This document shows positions 34,629 to 44,500 of a stretch of DNA of 64,000 nt, piece after piece. The translations under genes were made by a program, and so were the position numbers. Origin of the DNA: Symbiodinium natans. Its lineage: Eukaryota; Sar; Dinophyceae; Suessiales; Symbiodiniaceae. The stretch is from the NCBI GenBank assembly GCA_905221605.1, contig CAJNDS010002089.1, positions 86,501 to 150,500 of the forward strand, given 5' to 3'. The notes under the pieces were generated by a model. That model did not search any database. It was not told the DNA's origin and was given only the letters and a program-made list of their open reading frames with translations. The first letter of the stretch is position 1; every line of letters begins with the position of its first letter.

Positions 34629-34738
34629 CCGCTACTCCCCTCTTCCAAACAAAGGGTATTCATCAGTCAAGGAACTCGAGGCTTTCAAGGAGACCATCGA
34701 GACGAGCGGACCAGCCCCGATACGACAAAGGATCCAAG
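34629..34738 (+). CDS. possible exon E of the WCLFE-type gene
   Basis: After a CTCAG acceptor-like site, a short frame encodes YSPLPNKGYSSVKELEAFKE followed by a TIETSGPAPIRQRIQ segment and ends before a GT donor (CCAAG/GT). It reads as hydrophilic helical protein and lies in the expected position and strand. Its link to exon D is not shown by frame. Confidence 0.3.
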
Positions 34739-34739
34739 G

Positions 34740-35440
34740 TCGGGGCTCCCAAATGAACAAATGAACGATTGATTTCCCAAAAAAGGCGTTGATAGACTCG
34801 TTACCTCCTGGCCCCCGTTTGTGGATTCTGCAAAATCTACATGCTCCCCGCTCGACGAACTGCTCTCGCGGCGCGGGAATACCCTGAAAATGGTGAGGTC
34901 TCAAACAAAATCGTACTTTCTGTGTGTTGTTTGTCAATGAGCCATCGCGTGACTCTACAGTCAGACATATGTAAGGGTTCTGCAGGGTCTGTATAAGGTT
35001 TTCATGACAGGCCCCTCATCTCTTCTGAGAAGTTATCATTCTTCTTGGTTCTTGTCAAGGCATCGATCTACGAAGAGCGGAGGCTTCAGTCAAGGCCGAC
35101 GAAGACGCCACCTTACTAATTCATGACGGAAGGGGAGGGTCAGCTAAGCATGACCCCAATATAAAACCTAGGATACACTCATAAGAATGCCAATGCCCAT
35201 AATGACAACCTGTCCTCACAGGGCGTCCCGGCTCGCCAAGGCAATACACCTTTTGTTCCTTAAGCGGTCGAATAAATCATGTTTGCGCACACCTCCCGAG
35301 AAGAAGCAGGCATTTCCTACGAGGGGTCTGCGTAGGGGCCTGTGACTACAGTTCAAGTTTCAGGACTCGTATGAGCTACAATCAGCGTGAGGGTTCGAGG
35401 ATAGGATAGACATAAAGGTTCCTTCATGATTGCACATAAC
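34740..35440. other. unassigned spacer
   Basis: No gene or repeat of note. A TA microsatellite follows at 35462-35491 and then the AT satellite starts. Confidence 0.4.
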
Positions 35441-35544
35441 AAGTGTACATGCGTCTATTAAATGCATATATATATATATATAAATATATATGTGAGAGCC
35501 CTTTCGGGTCTATTTTGCGTGCCGCCTTGCCTTTAAGGAAAAGA

Positions 35545-37428
35545 ATTAGTTTAAATAATTTAATTCATTTAATTAATTTAATTAATTTAATTAATTTAAT
35601 TAATTTAATTAATTTAATTAATTTAATTCCTCAAGGGCCTGGCTTCAGCTCCAGATTTTCACCCTATTAAATTAATTTAATTAATTTAATTATTTTAATT
35701 AATTTAATTAATGTAATTAATTTAATTCTTCAAGGGCCTGGCTTCAGCTCCAAATTTTCACCCTATTAAATTAGTTTAATTAATTTAATTAATTCAATTA
35801 ATTTAATTAATTAATTTTATTTATTTACATTAATTAAATTAATTTAATTAGTTTAATTAATTTAGTTAATTTAATTAATTAAATTAAATTAATTAAATTA
35901 ATTAGATTAATTAAATTAATTAAATTAATTAAATTAATTAAATTAATTAAATTAATTAAATTAATTAGATTAATTAAATTAATTAAATTAATTAAATTAA
36001 TTAAATTAATTAAATCCGAAAAACCACTTTTCGGATTTAATTTATTTTCACCCTATTAAATTAATTTAATTAATTTCATTAATTTAATTAATTTAATTAA
36101 TTTAATTAATTTAATTAATTTAATTAACTTAATTAATTTAATTAATTTAGTTGATTTAACTAATTTAATTAATTTAATGAATTTAATTAATTTAATCAAT
36201 TTAATTAATTTAATTAATTTAGTTAATTAAATTCATTAAATTAATTAAATCCGAAAAACCACTTTTCGGATTTAATTAATTTAATTCTTCAAGGGCCTGG
36301 CTCCAGCTCCAGATTTTCACCCTATTAAATTAATTTAATTAATTTAATTAATTTAATTAATTTAATTAATTTAATTAATTTAATTAATTTAATTAATTTA
36401 ATTAATTTAATTAATTTAATTAATTTAATTAATTTAATTAATTTAATTAATTTAATTAATTTAATTAATTTAATTTAATTAATTAAATTAACTAAATTAA
36501 TTAAATTAGTTAAATTAAATAAATTAATTTAATTAATTTAATTGATAAAATTAATTAATTAAACTAATTGAATTAATTAAATTAATTAAACTAATTTAAT
36601 TAATTTAATTCATTTAATTAATTAAAGTAATTTAATTCTGGACAATTAAATTACTTAAATTAATTAAATCCGAAAAACCACTTTTCGGATTTAATTAATT
36701 TAACTAATTTCATTAATTTAATTAATTTAATTCTGGACAATTAAATTAATTAAATTAACTAAATTAATTAAATTAATCAAATTAATTAAATTAATTAAAT
36801 TAATTAGATTAATTAAATTAATGAAATTAATTACATTAATTTAATAGGGCAGGAATCCTGGCGTAAAACCCTTCCCCTGGAAGAATGAATTTAATTAAAT
36901 TAATTAAATCCGAAAAACCACTTTTCGGATTTAATTAATTTAATTAATTTAATTCTTCAAGGGCCTAATTCATTTAATTAATTTAATTAACTTAATTAAT
37001 TTGATTAATTTAATTGTCCAAAATTAAATTAATTAAATTAATTAAATCCGAAAAGTGGTTTTTCTGATTTAATTAGTTTAATTAATTTAATTGTCCAGAA
37101 TTAAATTAACTAAATTAATTAAATTAATTAAATTCATTAAATTTATTAAATTAATTAAATTAATTAAATTAATTAAATCAATTAAATTAATTTAAATAAA
37201 TTAAATAAATTAATTTAAATTAATTAAATTAATTAAATTACTTAAATTATTTTAATTAATTAAATTAATTGAATTAATTAAATTAATTAAATTAATTAAA
37301 CTAATTAAATTAATTAAACTAATTAAATTAATTAAATTAATTACATTAATTAAATTAATTAAATTAATTAAATTAACTAAATTAATTAAATTAATTAAAT
37401 TAATTAAATTAATTAGATTAATTAAATT
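35545..37428. repeat. AT-rich 9-bp satellite (AATTTAATT)n with embedded modules, left part
   Basis: Dominated by the 9-base unit AATTTAATT or its complement, with many point variants. Embedded are GC-richer blocks: a 27-base hairpin (ATCCGAAAA-ACCAC-TTTTCGGAT) at 36012, 36247, 36666, 36906 and, inverted, 37044; a block ending TTTTCACCCTATTAA; a block with GGGCAGGAATCCTGG; and TGTCCAGAATT blocks. The satellite resumes at 47454, so it was one array before the retrotransposon inserted. Open frames in it encode only Leu/Ile/Asn repeats. Confidence 0.92.
37424..37428. repeat. 5-bp target site duplication AAATT, left copy
   Basis: AAATT immediately outside the left LTR is matched by AAATT at 47454-47458 outside the right LTR. 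Five bases is the usual length for copia integrase. The low complexity of the target satellite means a chance match is possible. Confidence 0.75.
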
Positions 37429-37593
37429 TGTTTCGCAGGGGACACAGGCTTAGGGACAACCCCAAAGGTTAAGGGTGAAGTGAGGTCAACCCTAACCCTT
37501 CAACCCTGCGGGCACTACACTTTTGCTTCGAAAGAAAAAAGGCCTCCAGGAAGTACGTGTCATCCTTGCGTAGGGGCTCATGTTCTCCGAACA
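37429..37593 (-). repeat. 3' LTR of the copia element (165 bp)
   Basis: Starts TGTTTCGC and ends CCGAACA in plus-strand reading. It is identical over 165 bases to 47289-47453. Short inverted motifs around AAGGGT and ACCCTT/ACCCTAA could form a stem in the transcript. The length is short for an LTR of a 10-kb element. Confidence 0.96.
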
Positions 37594-37603
37594 CTCCCCC
37601 CTT
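37594..37603 (-). promoter_or_regulatory. polypurine tract
   Basis: On the minus strand AAGGGGGGAG sits directly before the 3' LTR, the position and composition expected for the plus-strand primer in reverse transcription. Confidence 0.85.
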
Positions 37604-37916
37604 GACCTTTGGTCAAGCCATAGCTCATGGACTGCTAGCCTCCGCTCCTAAGGAGATTACTACTAGTTCAATCCTTGATTGGACTCAAGGCCTTATGAAG
37701 CTTTTCAGATTTGAGTCATATAAAAGTCCAACAACCTCCACAGGAAAAGAAGTGAGGAAGCGGTATTGACTCGGGATGATCCTTGCGACTATCTAAAAGG
37801 TCTCATACCCCATGGGATGCCTGATAGCCTGCTGGAAAATTGCGGAAAGAAAGACGTACAAAGTCTTCCATATCCTGGCCTTTCATCTTATTCTCTATCT
37901 ACGGTTGTTCCTTGAC

Positions 37917-38504
37917 CTAACCACGCTGACGCCGCCTCCGAATGGGCGGTGGTGGAGGGTTATGTTGAGGCAATGGCTGTGGAACTGCAGGGGGCTGAGT
38001 GAGGACTTGATCTGCCGTGCATCGACCACAAGGAAGAAAACGCTTTGCGATTCTGCTTCGAACATCCGCGCAATTCGGATCTTGATGCCATCTTTCCCCG
38101 GTTGCAGTAAAGAATGCTTCCAAGTTTCCAGGGATTCGTGCCAAGGTGGATGACGTATGTGCAGGCTGAGGACATTCAACAACACATGACTGGGGCTGCT
38201 CCTGGGACCCCGAAGGAAATGGTAGTGGGACTTGCTCACATGGAAGTGAGGGAGGCGAAATTGCAGAGCTCATAGCAGCACACACCCGACTGCATCGCCG
38301 TTCAATCACTCGAGCGAACCACTTCACACCCTCCCAACACAAAACCACTATCAAGATGCTACCACAAATCCACAACCATGGCAACTCCTGAAAGCCCTGC
38401 GCAACCCTTGGGCTTCGGACAGATACTTCAGCCTGACCCTTCAGTAGCAACGCCAAGCTCAGAACCAACACCGCTAAAGCCACGAGACCGCGCGAGCCTT
38501 GCAA
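37917..38504 (-). CDS. overlapping +1-frame ORF: two hydrophobic segments plus HX4C-X13-CX2C motif
   Basis: The frame is open from 38546 to 37917 and overlaps the pol end (38428) in the +1 frame. There is no ATG near the start (the first convenient codon is TTG at 38504), so expression may need a +1 frameshift from pol or a separately trans-spliced mRNA. Counting from 38504, hydrophobic segments lie at about residues 6-22 and 42-59, the latter followed by a basic stretch. A Pro-rich middle follows. Then comes WH140QDPNC145...LPC159GRC162, a possible zinc site, and a C-terminal polyproline and Arg-rich tail. The H...C...PCxxC block recalls short motifs at the ends of other dinoflagellate retrotransposon proteins. 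It is an envelope-like or accessory protein by position, but the homology is unknown. It could alternatively be a former pol extension separated by a one-base indel. Confidence 0.55.
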   Translation of the reverse strand: MQGSRGLVALAVLVLSLALLLKGQAEVSVRSPRVAQGFQELPWLWICGSILIVVLCWEGVKWFARVIERRCSRVCAAMSSAISPPSLPCEQVPLPFPSGSQEQPQSCVVECPQPAHTSSTLARIPGNLEAFFTATGERWHQDPNCADVRSRIAKRFLPCGRCTADQVLTQPPAVPQPLPQHNPPPPPIRRRRQRG

Positions 38505-41500
38505 TCTGATTCCGTATCCCTTGCACCGACATTCCCAGCAGGGACATCATCGCAGCAAATTTCGTCGGGGCCATAGCCTTAGTAAGCACGTCTGCAGGCA
38601 TCCATTCACCTCTCAAATGATACAGCTGCACCACACCCGATTTCAGGCGCTCTCTGAGGGCCGCAGACCTCAGTCTCAGATGACGAGTCCTCCAAGAAGT
38701 AGGTGGCCCGGAGGCAATGGCTATGGCTGCCGAGTTGTCGGAGTACAAAGTTTGGTCACACGGACGAAGATTGAGTTCATCAATGAGCACTGCTACGGCT
38801 TCAAGGATTTGAGAGCCACACACTATGCCGATAAGTTCGGCTTCTGCCGTGCTTAAGGCAGTAAGGGACTGCCGGGTACTTTCCCAGTAGACTGGAGCCG
38901 CAGCCCAAGAAATGACAATTCCTTGATGGGACCGGCCTGCCGCAGGTCCGAACGAAATATCGGTATAGCCGTGCAAGGAGGACTCCGTGATGGAACGTGG
39001 GAATTGCTCATAAACACCCCGATCGCCAGGCGCAGGACCATACAAGATGCCCACATCAACTGATCCCCGGAGGTACGACAGAACATTTCGCCCAATCAAC
39101 AGTGAATCCTGCGGTCTCTTCGTACACAACTGCGCTGCCCTCGCCACAGGAAAATTAATGTCTGGTCTAGCCCTCACGGTGAGCCACAACAGCTCACCTG
39201 TGAGGCTCTGGGCTTCGCGGACGGCTTGCGTGCATGGATTTTCTTCTTTAGATGTTGCATCATCAAAGGCTTCCCTCCAGCCGACGCAGGGAGCATCAGC
39301 GGGATGCTGGACCTCAGAATGTCGTGTGAGAAGCTCCCGAACATATTTTCCTTGGGAAACAAACAATCCAGCTTCAGATGAAGAAAGGTCCAAACCGCAA
39401 TATGACAACTCACCCCCTTCAGAATGCACGATAGGGCTACAGCTCCAAATGCTTGCGACATGTTCTAGCAGGCTGAGACGCTCCTCCAAAGAGGCAACTG
39501 CGAGCAAGTCATCAACATAGCACAACAGAGCTCCTATCGGCAGATCTTCTTCATCGAGGATAAGCCACACATTCGGATCCGAGATGCATTGCCGCAGGCG
39601 CCTGTGCTTTCCAGCTGTTTGCCACGCGGTACGGCGTAGGACTCGATCCCGTAGGCGCTGCCAAGCCCTCGGGCTTGTGGTTAAACCATATAACGCACCC
39701 TTAACCCACCACTTAGTTCTAGGTGGAACAACTCCGGCGGCAATCATCGCCCGGGGTGGCGTGCAGATCAGAAACTTCGGCTCAGATTCATCGATTTCCG
39801 CATTCAAGAAGGCCGTTTTGACGTCGGTTCCGGAAGCCCCATAACACCGCAAACCTCCCCACCGAAGGACTACTCGGATTGACAAGGAGTCTGCGCCCCC
39901 AGCGTATACACTCTCGGCGCTTCTCTTCTCCGAGTATTTCTGAAAATTCCCGCAAACGACGGCACGGTACTTCTTTCGAGCAGTTGTGGCTGGAGGCTCA
40001 GGTGGTTTCTCTGACGGAACACCACGTCCAGGCAACACTTCAACATCTTCCCCAGCTTCAAGCCAAGCACGTACCTGATCATCTGAAACTTCTTCAATGG
40101 CTCCCTTGCTTAAGAGAGATTGGTACTCAGACCTCATTGCGGGCGCCCAAGCCTCAAGGTTTTCATTTACCTCTTGATTCGAGACCAGTCGGGTATGAAG
40201 AATTGGTTGCGCTTCCAAATGTTCCTGCACGACTCCAACAGCTCGAACAACGGAAACCTGCGACTCCAATCTCTGAAAGTCAGCAAGCTGAAGGAGCCAC
40301 TCAACCTCATCCTTTTCAGCAGACAACCCCTTCAGTAGCTCAAGCTCAGCTGGATCGATGGTTCCACTTTCCGCATGTGAAGCAACGGATCTCCCGAGCT
40401 GACACACAAGAACTGCTAACCGACCATGCATCTCCCGGTATTCTTCAATGACTTCACCCCAATTTTCCAACGAAGGAACTTCGATCTCTAGCTCCTCTGG
40501 ACAAGTCTTGACTGCAGCAAGCTTGCGCTCACCTCGACGTCTCTTGCCGGCAGGGGATGCAATCAATTCCGGGTTCGGCGCAGGAAAGGCGTTCAGGTGA
40601 ACTTGGTTGAGCTTACAGACCTGGTCATGGGACAACTTATGCAAGTCTCTCGGGGTATAACCTATCACTAGGATCTTGTTCCCGGACTCCCAAGGCGGCG
40701 TCTCATGCCAGCAGCGACCATTGAACTTGACCCACTCATCAGGGCCAAGAGGGTTCCAATGCTCACCGGTCCAGATGCCGGCGCCTTGACACGAACTTGA
40801 GACTTGCCACGCCACGTTCTCTATACCTAGAGCATTCTGGGAATCTCGATGGGCCTGCGTGCTGACGTTGATGGAAAACCCAACTGCTGCGCACTCCACA
40901 CCCGTTCGTTGGGTAAGTGTCCTTGCAAGGTAAGCGGTAAGGCCTGGAAACTTATCTACGTTCTTCTTTATCCCAACAACCCCGCCGTGGACAAAGGCAC
41001 CTGAAAGCCAACACCCAGGTTCTAAACCATTCTTGTCGTTGTGGACAGCATGAAATGGTCTCAGGCCTCGGTCTCCTGGCTGAAAACGGAACGCGGTCAA
41101 GACTTCCTCAACATCCCTGCAAGAGAACAAACCTCGATGGAGCTTTTCCGCAGCCAAAGAGTCAATGTCAGCTTCATCTGCAAACCGAACCTTCTTAGGC
41201 GTTGTGGGGCTAGAAGGGATAAGGCTCTCGACACTATCAGAGCTCACGACCGAACCATCAGACACATTGACAGACAAACAGGCGCACCCATTTACAGGCT
41301 TGCAGAACTCCCCCGGGATTAGGCTATCTAAACCACTAGGGGTCGGGATGGAACCAGTTGGCACACTAGCGGACGCACAGGCATACTCGCTTGCAGGCAT
41401 AACGGATTCTTCCGGGACCAGGCTATCTAAACCCGGGTTCGGGAGGGAACCATTTGTCACACAGGCGGGCTTAAAGGACTCCCCCGGGATCGGGCTAACT

Positions 41501-44500
41501 AAACCACTAGGGCTCGGGTTGGAACCATGTTGCACCCTTGCGGACGCACAGGCGTACTCGCTTGCAGGCTTGAAGGACTCCCCCGGGGCCAGGCTAACCA
41601 AACCACTAGGGCTCGGAAGGGAACCTTTTGGCGCTAAACCCTTACTTCCGCCCTGACCTTTTTCATCCCAAGTGCGAGTCTCTGCCTGTTGGCTCTTGAA
41701 CAGATCCTCTTCACCAACTCCCTTAGAAGACTCCGACGACTCTGACCACTCGGCGTCAGAAGACTGAAAACATGGTAGTCCCCCCCCAACAGGCGAGAGA
41801 ACAGCTAAGACCGCCCGAGGACCAGGCGACTTAGTCGAATGCCGGTGGCGAGGCGGCAGAAAGTCAGATGCAGGCTCATCACCCGAAGGCCGCGGGGGCT
41901 CGGATCCAAGTGGTGGAGGCGGGCCAGCAGGATAAATCGCTGAGCTGATAAACAGCTGGTTGTTGGGCAGTAAGACAAGATACGAAGTGAGAGTTTGCGG
42001 CGCAGGACCAACCAGACGTCCCGGTGTAGTACGAGGACCCCAGGTGGAACGCTGCCGCTGACGTAGACGCGCATGCACTTGAGTGCCAAAGGGATGCATC
42101 GGACGGGGCGGCGCCCCCAGCGCGCACATAGCTCGGCGCCACAGCTGCTCGCCAGCTTGTCGCACAGCCAACGGCCAACATTTGACATCTAACCCTGAGG
42201 CTAAAAGGCACCTGCGCGCGCACCGCTTAATCTCCCTTATGGCAACCTCAGCCTGACCATTACTTGCATGATCTTCGGGAGCCGATTTAGTTTGGTGTAT
42301 TCGCTGTCGGGCAAGCCACTCAGCGAGCTTTGGACTCAGAAATTCTCGGGCACGGTCACTCTGCAAACGGAGCACAGGAACACCATGCGCACGAAGACGA
42401 GCCACAGCTTGCATCACAGACAACTGGACCAGATTGGCCTTCCGACTTTGTAAGGGATCAGCCCAACGAAGCACAATCCATTTTTGACCATCGGCTGATA
42501 ATTCCTTGACAGGATCGGGAGGCTCCGGGTCTTCTGGAGCAACATCATCAACTAAGCAGTCTTCCCCAATCGGCTTCCGGCCCGGCTTGGCACGTGGACC
42601 CTCTTTACGCCTGGCAGCCTTCAGTTGCACCGGAAGGAAGAAAGAAGGCAAATCAGACTCAGGTGGGTCTTCTGGAAGCTCAGGATCTGGCGGAGGCGTC
42701 ACCCATGCTGCATCTGGCTTCAAGGGAACCCGAATAGAATATGCCACGAAGTACTTGTGAGAACACCCGAAGTCGATCCCCGGACGAAAAGGACCCGCAA
42801 TGTCCACTGTCAGCTCAAACATATGCTTATGTTGCTGAAGGCAATGCGGCCGATCTCTGCTAGCGGCTTCAATGCACACAGCACACTCCGAACGATACGG
42901 AAGATGATCCGCTTGCAGATGGTCCTTCCACTGCCCTTGACTCATCTTACTCAAGGTTTCCTGCCGATCGTGAACATATGCTTGGCTGGCCTCAAACGTT
43001 TGACTCACATGAGCTTCCCAAGCCTTATCCAGAACGGACACAAGTCCCGGCGCCCAAGCAGCCCACTGAGCTGAACAACGCAAGTCTGCCGAGCCTTGCT
43101 GCCCATTTGCAGCCGTAGCTTCCCCGCGAATTTCATGGAGATTTTCATACACTATCCACGAACTCGTGAAAGCTGTCGTTGGCTTCCTTTTGGCGTGGCC
43201 CAAGGGACCTTGATCAAACTTAGCTAACCACCCCTGCAGCATTGTCCACACACTGTCCGCTTCGGGCCAGCTCCACAGAGAAGGACACTCAACATGCTCG
43301 GGCGAGTTTGGGGCATACTCACTTGGCTCAGCAGGCTGTTCTACAAAGAACAATGGCTTTGGCTTGTTAAAGACTTTTGCTGCAGCCTGTATCACAGCCA
43401 TCAACAAGAATGTGCGAAAGAAAAGCACGGTATCATCGTCGACCAGGCTGGCCTCCGCAGGGCTCAGATGATCGAAGCCAAATCTTTGAGGGCCTTCTTT
43501 TGCTCGGACCTGCCTTGGACCTCCATCTTGCCGCATGCGCAGTACCGACATGGTGCGACAGGGAGGTCCTGCAGCGAGGCCGTCTAACGACCCATGTAGC
43601 GCAGCCTTCAAGAGTAGACCAAAGGTATCTGAGGACAACAAGTCTCCGCCCATCAACAGGTCAACGTGAAGAACTTGGCCTACCCATTTGGACCACCTTT
43701 GTACCCCCGAGAACAAGTTGAGCAACGTAGGCACGGAACGGTCCAACAGCTTGCGGCGAGTTCGACGATTGAAAGGGACCTTCTCAGGATCATATGCTGG
43801 AGCGCCAGCAACACGAGAAGCCAATCGCTCAGGGAGATCCGGAAACATGGCCCTCACCCATACATGTAGTACAGTCTCATCAATAGTGCCAGACAAGACA
43901 TGATGCTCTAACCAGGCTTGTGGATCCACAGCATCCGAGTCCACTTGGGATAACACCTTCCACATCCTTTCCCTCCCCCGAGCCTCTTCAAGCTCCTTTG
44001 CCAACAACTCTTCATAGTCCGAAATGAGCCGCAGCGTGAGGGACACAGGGATTTCAGGGCTTGTGTCATTAAGGCGCACCGGCAACAGACCCAAGGTAGG
44101 ATGCCGAATGGATATTCCCACGTCGGACCACTGAATAGTGCAGCCAAGTCGCGGGAGGGCTGCCATGGGTAGGATTGGCTGAACCTCTCTGTCGACTAAC
44201 AGAGTTCCCTGGGCATTTATCTTCATGTCAGCCTGCCCCAACGCCAACAGCACCTGAACCGGTGAAGCTTGCTCAAGCTCCTGGGCTGAGCCTCGGCGCA
44301 TCGCTGCTGTGGCCCCGCTGTCAATTAACCCGAAGCCTTCACATGGATTAACGTGACGAAGCCTGTGCTGGCCATCACTGGGAACAGCGAGCCTTCTAAG
44401 CTTCAAGGATCTCAACACTTCGGTGGCCTCTTGAACCAGCTGAGCCTGGGTAGCGGACGCAATGCTTCCACTATCGGTGGATGGCGCAGCCGTTGCCACC

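Noticed and set aside
35443-35670. ORF with an INLINLINL repeat
   Set aside because: Translation of the 9-bp AT satellite.
37424-37428. Treating the AAATT duplication as decisive proof of the insertion
   Set aside because: The target is an AT satellite in which AAATT occurs every few bases. The LTR identity and internal structure, not the duplication, are the real evidence.
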